Part shown: in pieces, positions 27,798-37,252 of the stretch
How the letters are laid out: every line of letters starts with the position of its first letter
Position numbering within the stretch: the stretch's first letter is position 1
From: Algoriphagus sp.
GTDB taxonomy: Bacteria > Bacteroidota > Bacteroidia > Cytophagales > Cyclobacteriaceae
Reading direction: 5' to 3'
Assembly: GCF_029254265.1 (NCBI RefSeq)
Contig: NZ_JAQWXX010000073.1
Span: 1 to 64,000, forward strand
DNA: 64,000 nucleotides
Notes under the pieces: generated by a model
Told to the model about the DNA's origin: nothing
What the model saw: the letters and a program-made list of their open reading frames with translations, nothing else
Databases searched by the model: none
Program-made: the position numbers and the translations under genes

Positions 27798-29342
27798 TTA
27801 GGCATTCAACTTAACAGAGTCGTTTCCGATTAGAATTGGGAAATCAGTAATACGGTTCTCTTCAGATCCATTTTCAAGTTTTAGTACGCCCCTCGGACAA
27901 ACTGCTGAACATACCCCACAGCCCACACAACTGGAGCGGACAATATTTTGTCCTTTCTGAGCATATGCTCGGACATCGATTCCCATCTCACAGTAAGTTG
28001 AGCAATTTCCGCAGGAAATACACTGCCCACCATTGGTAGTGATTCTAAATCTAGATTTGAATCGTTGTACGAGTCCAAGATAAGCTGCGAGTGGACAACC
28101 AAATCTACACCATACACGGTTCCCCATGAAAGGATAAAAACCTGTACCAACTACTCCGGCAAAAGCAGATCCGATAGCGAAACCGTAAAACGAATGTAAC
28201 TGGTTTGTGGCATTTCCCAGAAAACTAAAGCCTGAAAAATAATTGGCAATAGTAACCAACGTCATTATTACTGCTAAAACCAAAACTCCATGAATAATAT
28301 AGCGCTCATATTTCCAAGCTTTTAGAGACTTATCAGAAAGCTGTCTGAAAGGATCACCCACAGTCTCTGCTAATCCTCCACAACCGCAAACCCAAGAGCA
28401 ATACCAACGCTTGCCGAAAAAATAAGTAAAAACAGGCACTCCAACTATAATTAATAAAATCCCCCAGATCAACATAAACATCCCTACACCACCAGAACTC
28501 AGAAAAGTACTGATCTGATAATCATAGAAAAAATCATAATCCAGCGGCCAAATATTCTTGAAATCAAAATAGGGCTGGTTCATCAACACCAATATTTCAG
28601 GAATCAAAAAGGCAAAAGCAGTCTGGAAAAACATCACTGATGCGGTTCGTAATTGCTGGTATTTATTCCCGCGGTATTTTCTGAACATCCTGACTCCCAT
28701 GACGATAATTGCCAAGGTGTAAATCAAACCATACAAAAACCATTGACTTGCAGGATTACCACTGAGCATCTCACTAATCGGTGAAACCATAGCGACCAAA
28801 GTCACGAGATAGGCAGGAAACCAATACAGGACGATATAGAAAAGGATTAAAAAAGATCCGGTAATCATTCCAAGAATACCTCTGTTCTTAATAGATGAAT
28901 GAAAAATTCCGTTATTCTTAATTCCTTCAGGTTCGCCTTGGTATTTTGGAAGATTATAGAAAATCCCACCAAGTACCGCCAATCCAATAGACAAGGCGAA
29001 AAACATCCAAGGATTATCCTTCACAGGACTGTCTAATCCCGCCAAAGCCAATGAGAAAGAATAATCATCCCAGATTACTTGATCCCAATTTGCATCAGCC
29101 TTTAACTGATCATTGTAGGTATTGAAGTAATCCCCAAAGGCACTCAGAAATGCAAAATTCGAAGAGTAAGTCTCACCATACATTGGCTCTAGTATTTCAG
29201 CCATTTTTTCCTGGTGAATTTCCTTTGTATTGGCAAGAACAAGTTCTTTATCCAGACTGTAATTCCCCAAAAAAGGAATCAGGATAAAACTCCCTAAGCC
29301 GATTAAAAAAAGAACTAGACCTAATTTTTGAATCCACTTCAT
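27798..29342 (-). CDS. membrane polyferredoxin, NosR/NapH-like 4Fe-4S protein
   Basis: A 514-aa membrane protein with about six hydrophobic segments and iron-sulfur motifs. Cys-rich loops WYCSWVCGCGGL and VWCRFGCPLAAY are of the NapH/NosR CxxxCP type. A soluble two-cluster ferredoxin domain at the C-terminus has CISCGNCSTYCEMG and CVGCGVCSAVCPRG. A role in moving electrons across the inner membrane is likely. The start overlaps the stop of the FAD oxidoreductase gene (ATGA), so the pair probably forms an electron-transfer unit. The final acceptor is not visible. Confidence 0.8.
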   Translation of the reverse strand: MKWIQKLGLVLFLIGLGSFILIPFLGNYSLDKELVLANTKEIHQEKMAEILEPMYGETYSSNFAFLSAFGDYFNTYNDQLKADANWDQVIWDDYSFSLALAGLDSPVKDNPWMFFALSIGLAVLGGIFYNLPKYQGEPEGIKNNGIFHSSIKNRGILGMITGSFLILFYIVLYWFPAYLVTLVAMVSPISEMLSGNPASQWFLYGLIYTLAIIVMGVRMFRKYRGNKYQQLRTASVMFFQTAFAFLIPEILVLMNQPYFDFKNIWPLDYDFFYDYQISTFLSSGGVGMFMLIWGILLIIVGVPVFTYFFGKRWYCSWVCGCGGLAETVGDPFRQLSDKSLKAWKYERYIIHGVLVLAVIMTLVTIANYFSGFSFLGNATNQLHSFYGFAIGSAFAGVVGTGFYPFMGNRVWCRFGCPLAAYLGLVQRFKSRFRITTNGGQCISCGNCSTYCEMGIDVRAYAQKGQNIVRSSCVGCGVCSAVCPRGVLKLENGSEENRITDFPILIGNDSVKLNA

Positions 29343-30694
29343 ACGCTTGCTCCGAATAATTTTTGAATAAATGAAGGTTTTGAAACTTTGAAATCCCCTC
29401 CAAATTGACTTTTGAATTCCTTCTGAATCTCTATATAATAAGGAGCAAAAAACTCCGGATCAAAATTCGCTTTTTCAAGATTTGCGATCACCTTGGCCCC
29501 GGACCATTTTTCGGTTAAGGCTCGATCAAAAAACTCATGTCGCAGGCGGAATCCAAAATTATTGATTCCAACCAATGTCCCTGATTTATCTTGAAGCATT
29601 CGGAAAGCTATCTTACCAGCAGTATGCTCCCAATAAAAGGAATCGATCTGAGATGAATCCCAATTAGCTGGCACCGTCCCATAGGTTTGATATTCGATAT
29701 CCAGAAATTTTGCAGAATTGAACCAGTGTCCAGGTTTATAAGAAGTGGGTCTACCAGCCAAAGTTTGCGCTAGTGTTTCTCCGTGCATTCTTCCTGTGTA
29801 CCAAACTTGCTCGATGGGTCTTCGATCTGCTGCAGGAGATTGATCGAACTCGGCACAATCTCCAATCGCATAGACATTCGGAATATTGGTCTCAAAGTTC
29901 AAATTCACTTTTACCCCTCGATTGATATGTAATTCACTTCCTTTTAGGAAATCAATATTTGGACTCACCCCAGCAGTCAATCCAACGAATTGGCAGGAAA
30001 TCTTCTTCCCACTTTTGGTTCGAACCGATTTAACTCTTCCTGATTCATCCCCGATTATTTCATCTAATTCTGATTCCAATCGTAGGTCTATATGATGCTC
30101 TAAAATATGTCTACCTACTAATTCTGATTCTTCTTTTGGAAGCACATTATCCCAAAAGCCAGATTCACGGACCAAAAAGGTTACTGGTATTTTTTTATAG
30201 GCAAGCATTTCTGCCATCTCAATTCCGATCAATCCTCCACCAACGATGACAGCACGACTGACTCCTGATTTGGTGTTTTCTTCCATTAGCTCTAAGTCTT
30301 GTTTCGAATACAAGCCTTGAACTCCCTTTAAGTCTTGACCTTTCCAACCAAATTTATTTGGCTTTGAGCCTACCGCAATGACCAAATCGTCGTAATCCAT
30401 CTTTTCTCCAGATTGGAAACAAATCTGTTTAGATGAATAGTCAATTTCTTTTACCCAAGATTCTTTGAGTTCGAGTCTATTTTTCTCCCAAAACCAATTT
30501 TCGTAAGGCTGAGTATGCTCAAATTTCATATGCCCCATGTAGATATACATGAGTGCTGTTCTGGAAAAAAAATATTTTGATTCCCCTGAGATCAAGGTGA
30601 TTCGTACATTTTCATCAAGTTTTCTCAGATTTCTGGCGCAAGTCACGCCGGAGATTCCATTGCCGATAATAACTACGTGGCGAGTGCCGCTCAT
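29339..30694 (-). CDS. NAD(P)/FAD-dependent pyridine nucleotide-disulfide-type oxidoreductase
   Basis: A 451-aa flavoprotein. FAD-binding motif IIGNGISGVTCARNL near residue 10, a second dinucleotide fold VIVGGGLIGIEMAEML near 150, and YAIGDCAEFDQSP near 285, which is the conserved FAD/ribityl motif. No redox-active CxxxxC pair is apparent, so it is closer to NADH:ferredoxin or rubredoxin reductases than to disulfide reductases. It overlaps the polyferredoxin gene by four bases and could pass electrons from NAD(P)H to it. Exact partner inferred only from position. Confidence 0.8.
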   Translation of the reverse strand: MSGTRHVVIIGNGISGVTCARNLRKLDENVRITLISGESKYFFSRTALMYIYMGHMKFEHTQPYENWFWEKNRLELKESWVKEIDYSSKQICFQSGEKMDYDDLVIAVGSKPNKFGWKGQDLKGVQGLYSKQDLELMEENTKSGVSRAVIVGGGLIGIEMAEMLAYKKIPVTFLVRESGFWDNVLPKEESELVGRHILEHHIDLRLESELDEIIGDESGRVKSVRTKSGKKISCQFVGLTAGVSPNIDFLKGSELHINRGVKVNLNFETNIPNVYAIGDCAEFDQSPAADRRPIEQVWYTGRMHGETLAQTLAGRPTSYKPGHWFNSAKFLDIEYQTYGTVPANWDSSQIDSFYWEHTAGKIAFRMLQDKSGTLVGINNFGFRLRHEFFDRALTEKWSGAKVIANLEKANFDPEFFAPYYIEIQKEFKSQFGGDFKVSKPSFIQKLFGASV

Positions 30695-30739
30695 ATAGGA
30701 AAGGGTTGGGTTGGAAAAGGAATTTACAAAAAGCTTTGG

Positions 30740-31504
30740 CTATTCGTTAAGATTCCAATTATAATCTAAGTGCGACACTTTTGCATTCGAGTTGATTTTC
30801 AATGTGCTATACTTATTTAAGAAATCGATAATCGACCCATTTTTAGTGAAATCACCTTTAAACCAAGAGAAAATCGAGGAAATCTCTACAGCATTTGCAC
30901 TGATTTTGTTTCTGGATTTATCATTTACAAAAGTCTTGGCAACCCGATCAAGTTGAGATTCCATTTTAGCTGCTGTAAAAGCTTCATTCAAAAGTGGTGG
31001 ACAAGATACTGAAGCACAGTTAATAGCGAAATGAATCCTTGGTTCTTCAAATTCTTTTCGCAAAATCGAATGTTCGATTTCATCCAAACTAGATTCTTGC
31101 CCCCCTATTTTAAAAAATTTGTAATGCCATACATCCTTGATCATGGGGATTTTCAAAGCTGATCCTAAATCACGAATACTTTTCACTGGATAATTATCTA
31201 CAATAAGTTTCACGGTAAAAGCATTGTAGGCATTGATCCAATATGCAAGCTGTTCATTTTTTGACCAAGTCTTTCGATCAGGCGCATTCTCACTAATAGT
31301 CTTTAGGTAGGCATCTAGCTTCGCTTTGTCTTTGATAAACCCTTTGTAGTCAACAATACCCGTTGGACTTACGTGGGCTTTAAGCAATTGATCCCAAGTT
31401 TGGTGATTTGGTGGAATTGTTCCAGCCATTCCTGGAATTGAATTTTGACAGGCTATTGTCCCAAGAGAAATTATGGCAATTAGAAAGCGACTAAAATATT
31501 TCAT
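30740..31504 (-). CDS. DUF547-domain lipoprotein
   Basis: A 254-aa protein with a lipoprotein signal (FLIAIISLGTIAC, lipid-anchored Cys ~19). DUF547 motifs include AYWINAYNAFTVKLIVDNYP, IRDLGSALKIPMIKDVWHYK and IHFAINCASVSCPPL. The family is widespread and has no proven activity; the Cys/His residues suggest a papain- or transglutaminase-like fold. It starts the gene train with the FAD oxidoreductase 45 bp downstream. DUF547 beside this oxidoreductase and polyferredoxin recurs in Bacteroidota to my knowledge. Confidence 0.85.
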   Translation of the reverse strand: MKYFSRFLIAIISLGTIACQNSIPGMAGTIPPNHQTWDQLLKAHVSPTGIVDYKGFIKDKAKLDAYLKTISENAPDRKTWSKNEQLAYWINAYNAFTVKLIVDNYPVKSIRDLGSALKIPMIKDVWHYKFFKIGGQESSLDEIEHSILRKEFEEPRIHFAINCASVSCPPLLNEAFTAAKMESQLDRVAKTFVNDKSRNKISANAVEISSIFSWFKGDFTKNGSIIDFLNKYSTLKINSNAKVSHLDYNWNLNE

Positions 31505-31596
31505 AAGTTGAATAGTTATACCTGATCTACGCAGTGAAGTAAAATTGGGATGTTTTAAATTCCCTTTTGGTCGGGAAGCAGACAGGAATCAGGAAA

Positions 31597-32106
31597 TCAA
31601 TAGACTTTTTGGCCTTTTTCCAGCCAAATACCCCAAGATCTTGAATAGGTATGAACTTGATTGGTGGGCAATCCCTTTTGGTAAAGCGGCATCGATTCGT
31701 TTGACCAATGAATGATACCACCATAAAGGTTAAATACTTTGGTAAAGCCTGCGTCAGTCAAACGTTTCCCGATATCTTGGGAACGGGCTCCCACTGTACA
31801 ATAGACCAAAACAGGTTTATTCTTATCAAGGTCTGCTACATTCTCTAATTCGAAGGTGTCAAATCCCACCCACTTAGCACCTTCCAAATGGCTTACTTCA
31901 AATTCCTCTTTCTCGCGAGTATCCAAAATTTGAAAATCTGCTAAGGTAGAAAGCTCAGTAGGTTTGAGTGTGGGAAAATCTGTGTCATAAAGAGTGGAAA
32001 GAAGTGTTCTATACGCCAATGACTGCCCAATGCCTTGATTAGGCAAAATGAACAAACTTACTGCGACAACAAAGGCCCAAAAATAATTCTTATTTATTGT
32101 TTGCAT
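31597..32106 (-). CDS. periplasmic rhodanese-like sulfurtransferase
   Basis: A 169-aa exported protein: signal peptide (VVAVSLFILPNQGIG, cleavage about SLA) and one rhodanese domain. The active-site loop is VYCTVGARS with the catalytic Cys, preceded by ILDTREKEEFEVSHLEGA and followed by NLYGGIIHW. It moves sulfane sulfur or binds thiols. The C-terminal 30 residues are an extra tail. It lies between the DUF547 train and a Crp/Fnr gene on the same strand and may be under that regulator. Confidence 0.88.
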   Translation of the reverse strand: MQTINKNYFWAFVVAVSLFILPNQGIGQSLAYRTLLSTLYDTDFPTLKPTELSTLADFQILDTREKEEFEVSHLEGAKWVGFDTFELENVADLDKNKPVLVYCTVGARSQDIGKRLTDAGFTKVFNLYGGIIHWSNESMPLYQKGLPTNQVHTYSRSWGIWLEKGQKVY

Positions 32107-32143
32107 GATTGGGTAACTGATTTCTAAGAAATGCAGTTCGAAA

Positions 32144-32857
32144 TCAAGCGTAAAAATCAGACAATCTTGCCAATCCGCGCTTGTCTTTTATAATAATTTT
32201 TTTACCCTCCAAATCAATCAATTCATCCTTTTTGAATTCAGAAAGAAGTCTGATTACCGATTCAGTAGCAGTTCCCACCATACCTGCAATCTCTTCCCTA
32301 CTTAGAATAAGATCGATTTTTTGATTCTCACCTCCTTCTACACCATAAGTACTACCTAGCTGCAACAGAATAAATGCCAGTCGCTCACGAATGCTTTTTT
32401 GGTTGGCATCTGTAAGCTTGGATTCCATCACACCTATTTCATGACTAAGTTCTTTTGTGATTCTTTTGAAAAATGAACTATTTGAGAATAATGTATTCAA
32501 GAAAGACTCTTTTGGAATGAAGCAGATTTTTGCATCCTCAATAATCATCGAGGAATTTGAATAATTCTCCTCACCTAATAAAGCAGAATATCCAAGAAAA
32601 TCACCTGACTTTGCTAGGTGAATAATTTGTTCTTTTCCATTAGAAGCAGTTTTGTAAACTTTCACTACTCCAGAATTGATACAAAAAATCCCTAGAGGCT
32701 TAGTCCCTTCATAATAAAGAATTTGACCTTTTTTGTGAGAGATCAGATTTTTATTTTCTGAAATCGTACAGATATGAGATTCTGATAATTCGGATAACAT
32801 CGAATGTTTTCTGCTGGAGCAAAGCTCACATGGCATTTTGTTGATTGGATTACCCAT
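32144..32857 (-). CDS. Crp/Fnr-family transcriptional regulator with N-terminal cysteines
   Basis: A 237-aa regulator: cyclic-nucleotide-type beta barrel (~25-140), long dimerisation helix and C-terminal winged HTH (LSREEIAGMVGTATESVIRL). Cysteines at 10, 13, 30, 59 and 112 give a C-x2-C pair near the N-terminus and a later Cys, resembling the four-Cys layout of the oxygen sensor FNR. This may hold an iron-sulfur cluster, but that is inference. Expected role: anaerobic or redox control of nearby genes. It is upstream of the rhodanese gene on the same strand, 37 bp apart. Confidence 0.85.
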   Translation of the reverse strand: MGNPINKMPCELCSSRKHSMLSELSESHICTISENKNLISHKKGQILYYEGTKPLGIFCINSGVVKVYKTASNGKEQIIHLAKSGDFLGYSALLGEENYSNSSMIIEDAKICFIPKESFLNTLFSNSSFFKRITKELSHEIGVMESKLTDANQKSIRERLAFILLQLGSTYGVEGGENQKIDLILSREEIAGMVGTATESVIRLLSEFKKDELIDLEGKKIIIKDKRGLARLSDFYA

Positions 32858-32925
32858 GGTTTTTTAGTCTTTAAAAAGAAAGATATAAGTTATAAAATAA
32901 CTGACAAAAATCACAAAAAAACAGA

Positions 32926-33399
32926 TCAATTTGGGGCTTCGGGACAATCTCGCTCTTGCTGAAAGACATTTAATTTAGAGTCATAACTCATAAAGATATG
33001 TTGATTCCCATTTGAAATAATTAAATGAGGAGACTTAAGCTCTTGGTGGTAGACACAAGCTTGCTCCATGGTTTTTTGAGACAAATTCACGCTTGGTGCT
33101 TTACACTCAATTAAAAGATAAGGAGCTCCCATTTTATCCCAAATCACTAAATCTGTTCGCTTTTGAAGTTGATTGTATTTCAATCCTTTCTCAAGTGCAA
33201 AAAGACCTTTAGGATAGTTTTGATGATTGACAAGAAAATTGATCCAATGCTGCCTAACCCATTCCTCCGGGGTTAAAACTAATTGCTTTTTTCTAATCGG
33301 ATCAAAAATCCAAAGTTTCTCAGACTTTCGAAAAAGCTCTGGATTATAACCGGGTAAATTAAGCAGCGGTAATTCGATTTGATTCTTTATGGAATCCAT
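32926..33399 (-). CDS. stand-alone HsdR N-terminal domain (PD-(D/E)xK) protein
   Basis: About 157 aa from ATG 33399. The upstream TTG at 33405 is less likely. The protein is a single type I restriction HsdR_N_2-like domain: RTDLVIWDKMG and YLLIECKAPS give the Asp...Glu-x-Lys nuclease core. No helicase or methylase gene is nearby, so it is not part of a type I system. Such short proteins are conserved in Bacteroidota, and their function is unknown. It could be a nuclease or a degenerate DNA-binding fold. Confidence 0.8.
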   Translation of the reverse strand: MDSIKNQIELPLLNLPGYNPELFRKSEKLWIFDPIRKKQLVLTPEEWVRQHWINFLVNHQNYPKGLFALEKGLKYNQLQKRTDLVIWDKMGAPYLLIECKAPSVNLSQKTMEQACVYHQELKSPHLIISNGNQHIFMSYDSKLNVFQQERDCPEAPN

Positions 33400-33444
33400 A
33401 ATCAAAGGTGCACAAAATCGAAGAAATTAGCCACTCAATATTGA

Positions 33445-34128
33445 CTATTCAAAAGATAAGTATGGCTCAATTCTAGAAATCCAATCTTCTTTGAAGATTT
33501 TGATTTTTTTCAGATCAAGTGAGGAAGTAAATAGCCCATGTTGGGTTCTGTAGGCTACAATTACTTTTGCTTCACCATAACTAATATAAGGATGAGCAGA
33601 AAGTTGGTTGGTGTCGGATGAATTGATTGGTATTTTCCGTGTAATTGAGGGATTGAAATCAAAATACGTCCAAATTTCCTCAATCGTCTCTGGTTTAAGC
33701 CCATAGATTTCATTGAGTTGATTTTTTGAATAATATCCTCCAAGATTTTCTCTATACTTAATGATGCGACCACTAAGACCTGGACCAATTCCTGGAACGA
33801 TCTGAAGCAAGGTGGAGTCTGCTTCTGAAAATTCAATTCGATTGAGATTTTTTGTTTTTGAAATGGAACTAGGTTTGGCTGCAGTATCAGCTGGGTTAAA
33901 AATAGGATTTGGAGAAGTTTTTACTTCAACTTCAAACTTTTTTAGGCTATCAATTGTAGCTAGGTAGTGCTCGTGGAATTCTTTAGCTCCTGAGGTTTTG
34001 ATAGTCTTCAGCATGTAAGGCGAAATAGCAAATATCACCAAAAAAGGAGTAAGCAATAAAAAACCTTTAGACTCCTTATTTGAGAAGCCTAGATTTATCT
34101 TGAGCCAGTAAAAAAGTTTGTTTCTCAT
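33445..34128 (-). CDS. helix-hairpin-helix (ComEA-like) protein
   Basis: A 227-aa protein with an N-terminal hydrophobic anchor (FLLLTPFLVIFAISPYML, ~24-41), a charged linker and two HhH repeats: LLQIVPGIGPGLSGRIIKYR, then the NQLNEIYGLKPETIEEIW extension, and later AHPYISYGEAKVIVAYR. HhH repeats bind DNA backbone non-specifically, as in the competence protein ComEA. Bacteroidota often have membrane-anchored versions with no proven competence role. It is divergent from hemA. Confidence 0.8.
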   Translation of the reverse strand: MRNKLFYWLKINLGFSNKESKGFLLLTPFLVIFAISPYMLKTIKTSGAKEFHEHYLATIDSLKKFEVEVKTSPNPIFNPADTAAKPSSISKTKNLNRIEFSEADSTLLQIVPGIGPGLSGRIIKYRENLGGYYSKNQLNEIYGLKPETIEEIWTYFDFNPSITRKIPINSSDTNQLSAHPYISYGEAKVIVAYRTQHGLFTSSLDLKKIKIFKEDWISRIEPYLSFE

Positions 34129-34319
34129 TAAAAAAGATGCTGATAGCTTTTATCAATAACGTATAAGTTAATAATATTAGAAATCAAATTCACAAACTCC
34201 CATCTTTGTTGGGAGAAATAATATTTTATTTAGACAGATTACAAATTGACAGATCATACATCCAAAAGAACTTTTCCCAAGTCTTTGTCTGTTAAATTTG
34301 CAGTCCCAGCGTAGGAATA

Positions 34320-35588
34320 ATGCAGATTAAGTTTCGATCCTTAAGTATCTCTCATAAAAACGCCCCTGTTCAAATCAGAGAGATCATCTCACTGGATGAT
34401 CAGGCGATACATAGTATACTTCTTAAACTAAAAGACTTCTTTAGCTTGGGAGATGCACTTATTTTATCCACTTGCAATCGTACAGAAGTTTATTACAGCC
34501 ATGATCTTGACTTAAGTACGGAGATCATCAAACTTATCGGGCTCGAAAAAGGACTAACTGACATTATCAATTACCTAGATTATTTTGAGATTTTCAATGA
34601 TGATCGTCCGGCAATCACACATCTATTTCGAGTCTCAATGGGTCTTGAAGCTCAAGTTGTTGGAGATATTCAAATATCAAATCAAGTAAAGCGCGCCTAT
34701 CAAGCATCCGCCGATTTGGATATGGCAGGACCTTTTTTGCATAGGTTGATGCACACTATCTTTTTCACTAATAAAAGAATCGTTCAAAAAACAGCTTTTC
34801 GTGATGGTGCTGCTTCACTTTCCTATGCGACAATTGAACTTATCGAAAGTCTGACATCAAATACTTATCAACCTAGGATTTTATTGATAGGAGTGGGAGA
34901 AATTGGTGAGGATGTCGCGAAAAACATGATTCATTTGCCAGAGGCAAAAGTCAAGATTACCAATAGAACTTTTTCTAAAGCACAAGAGATTGCAGATGAA
35001 ATGGGGTTTGAGGTAGTTCCATTCGAAGACTGCCTTGAAGCAATGAAAGAAGCTGATGTAATTGTAAGTTCTATACTTCGACCTGAGCCTTTCATCACTA
35101 AAAAAATCCTAAAGGAATTCGAAATCATGAGCTATAAGCTCCTGGTGGATTTATCTGTTCCGAGAAGTATAGAAACTAGTGTAGAAGATGTTCCTGGAGT
35201 GATACTTTATAACGTAGACAACATTAGAAGTAAAGCTTCCGCTACTTTAGAGAGAAGGCTTGAGGCTGTACCACAAGTTGAGGAAATCATCAATGGAAGT
35301 ATTGATGAGTTTTACAATTGGAAAAAAGAAATGATGGTTTCTCCCACCATCAACAAGTTGAAATTGACATTGGAGCAAATTCGTCAAGAAGAAATAGCCC
35401 GGCACCTGAAGAACCTAAGTGTAGAGGAGTTTGCAATCATAGATAAAATCACCAAAAGCATGATGCAAAAAGTGCTTAAAGTACCTGTAGTCCAGCTTAG
35501 GGCCGCCTGTAAGCGAGACCAAGCAGAAGAAATGATCGAAATGATCTCAGATCTTTTTGATCTGGACAAAATCAAGTCAGACCATTAA
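34320..35588 (+). CDS. hemA: glutamyl-tRNA reductase
   Basis: A 422-aa enzyme that reduces glutamyl-tRNA(Glu) to glutamate-1-semialdehyde, the first committed step of C5 haem synthesis. The catalytic Cys52 lies in LSTCNRTE. VSMGLEAQVVGDIQI and the NADPH domain GVGEIGEDVAKNM follow, then the C-terminal dimerisation helix. Length is standard. hemL, the next pathway enzyme, lies at 55.8-57.1 kb in this window. The start ATG 34320 gives MQIKFRSLSISHKNAP, the usual N-terminus. Confidence 0.95.
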   Translation: MQIKFRSLSISHKNAPVQIREIISLDDQAIHSILLKLKDFFSLGDALILSTCNRTEVYYSHDLDLSTEIIKLIGLEKGLTDIINYLDYFEIFNDDRPAITHLFRVSMGLEAQVVGDIQISNQVKRAYQASADLDMAGPFLHRLMHTIFFTNKRIVQKTAFRDGAASLSYATIELIESLTSNTYQPRILLIGVGEIGEDVAKNMIHLPEAKVKITNRTFSKAQEIADEMGFEVVPFEDCLEAMKEADVIVSSILRPEPFITKKILKEFEIMSYKLLVDLSVPRSIETSVEDVPGVILYNVDNIRSKASATLERRLEAVPQVEEIINGSIDEFYNWKKEMMVSPTINKLKLTLEQIRQEEIARHLKNLSVEEFAIIDKITKSMMQKVLKVPVVQLRAACKRDQAEEMIEMISDLFDLDKIKSDH

Positions 35589-35675
35589 TTGGTCAATAAA
35601 TCAAACACAAATGACCAAGGGAAATACACAACGCTCTTGGTCATTTTATCTTTAGCCTATTTCAACAAAGTCTTC

Positions 35676-37238
35676 ATGAAAATGAAATCAAGGTTTACTC
35701 TCACTGTATTCACAGTTATTCTTTTCAACCAGGTTTTGATAGCCCAAACTTGGGAAGTATATAATTCCAAATTAGAGCTTCAATCCAGGCTGATATATGA
35801 TCAAATTGAATTACTGGGGGAATCAGTACGTATTGGAAAAGTAGATGGAGAATTATTCTTACTTTCTCAAGATTTAAAACCAGCCTTAAAATTTGATGGA
35901 AATAAAATCTACCAATATTTAGCACCGTGGATTTTGGTGAAAGGCCCTCAGGGTATAGGGGCATACCATGAATATGGTCAAAAAGTGTTGCCATTGGAAT
36001 ATGAGGAGATCCAGACATTTTACAACTTTTTACTTGCTCGAAAAGGAAAAGAATATTGGGTTTTTGAGAGAGGAACAAATAAGTTAACTTCTATTGGAAC
36101 CTTTGACGAGGCAAAATTCACGAAGCTAGGGTTATTATTTGCAAGAAGAGGAGACAACTATTTCTTACCTCTTTCCAAAAACCCTGACAAGGTATTTCAA
36201 CTTATACTAGACAATGACGGGCGCTATGTCCTTACTAAAGAGGAGTCTGGGTTTGGCTTGATCAATTTAGAAGGAGATTATGTTCTTAATCCAGTTATCG
36301 ATCGACTCGAGCATACTGCAGGGAATTTTTTCTATGGATATGACGAAAATCAATACCTTCTTATAGAGGGAAATGACATCAGCGCGAATATTCGTTATAA
36401 TTCTTTTCATGAAATCACTTTTGAGAATGGACTCATGCTTGAATACATTCATGGCAAGCTTCGTCGAGTAATGGAGGAAGATGGCATATTGCTGGATTCG
36501 GTTGGAATTGAGTCAGTAGAGCGAATTGGGACGAACCTTTACAATGTTCGCTTTAGAGGAAATAAAGTTGGTTTGCTTGGAAAAAAGGGCTGGCTTGTAG
36601 AACCAAACATCAATGCTGAACGGATAGAAAATGGGAGTGAAAACTTATTTCCTGCATTATCAAAAGGTAAATTCGGCTTTCTGAATTCAAATGGTGAATG
36701 GATCATTTCTCCAACTTGGGATGAGGTTTTACTTTTTTCTGATCAGATAGCTACCGTCAAAAGCACGGGGAAATGGCAGTTAATAAATACATCCGGAAAT
36801 CAAATAGGCATTAGTTACTGGGAAGAAATTAAACCATACAGAAACGGAATCGGGATCGGAAAAAACTCTGGTAAGTATTTTTTGCTTGATAGATTTGGGA
36901 ACATTTTGAACGAAAAAGGATATGATAATATTTCCAGAACCTCAGATGGTTTTTTTCTAATCGAAGATTCCGGAAAAACAGGTCTTCTATCTGCTGAGGG
37001 AGTAGAAATCCTTCCGTTGGATTTCCAACGAATTATCCGAGAAAAAAAGGACTTTATTGTTGTTCAAAAAGAAGGATCAATGGGAGTATTAAATGATAGT
37101 GGTGCTATTTTACTTCCTCTAGCTTTTGAAGAACTGATAGTTGACTGGGAGAACAATCAAATTTTAACAAAGAGTCTCTACCAACCAATTATATTGGAGG
37201 AAGCTCCAATTGAAAAGAGAAAGAAAAAAGGGGCTTAA
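35676..37238 (+). CDS. exported WG-repeat protein
   Basis: About 520 aa from ATG 35676 (or ATG 35682). The longer frame begins with TTG right after the hemA stop and lacks a plausible start. The chosen start gives a signal peptide (RFTLTVFTVILFNQVLIAQ). Many copies of the ~40-residue WG/KWG repeat follow, for example FGLINLEGDYVLNP, FGFLNSNGEWIISPTWDEV, TGLLSAEGVEILPLDF and MGVLNDSGAILLPLAFEEL. The repeats form a beta-propeller-like or solenoid fold of unknown partner. It is probably periplasmic or surface-exposed. It may be cotranscribed with hemA, 87 bp apart. Confidence 0.75.
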   Translation: MKMKSRFTLTVFTVILFNQVLIAQTWEVYNSKLELQSRLIYDQIELLGESVRIGKVDGELFLLSQDLKPALKFDGNKIYQYLAPWILVKGPQGIGAYHEYGQKVLPLEYEEIQTFYNFLLARKGKEYWVFERGTNKLTSIGTFDEAKFTKLGLLFARRGDNYFLPLSKNPDKVFQLILDNDGRYVLTKEESGFGLINLEGDYVLNPVIDRLEHTAGNFFYGYDENQYLLIEGNDISANIRYNSFHEITFENGLMLEYIHGKLRRVMEEDGILLDSVGIESVERIGTNLYNVRFRGNKVGLLGKKGWLVEPNINAERIENGSENLFPALSKGKFGFLNSNGEWIISPTWDEVLLFSDQIATVKSTGKWQLINTSGNQIGISYWEEIKPYRNGIGIGKNSGKYFLLDRFGNILNEKGYDNISRTSDGFFLIEDSGKTGLLSAEGVEILPLDFQRIIREKKDFIVVQKEGSMGVLNDSGAILLPLAFEELIVDWENNQILTKSLYQPIILEEAPIEKRKKKGA

Positions 37239-37252
37239 CGCCCCTTTTTTTT
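37224..37252. terminator. bidirectional rho-independent terminator
   Basis: AAAAAAGGGGC-TTAAC-GCCCCTTTTTT, GC-rich 5-bp stem flanked by A and T runs, between the converging WG-repeat and floA genes. It can stop transcription in both directions. Confidence 0.9.
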
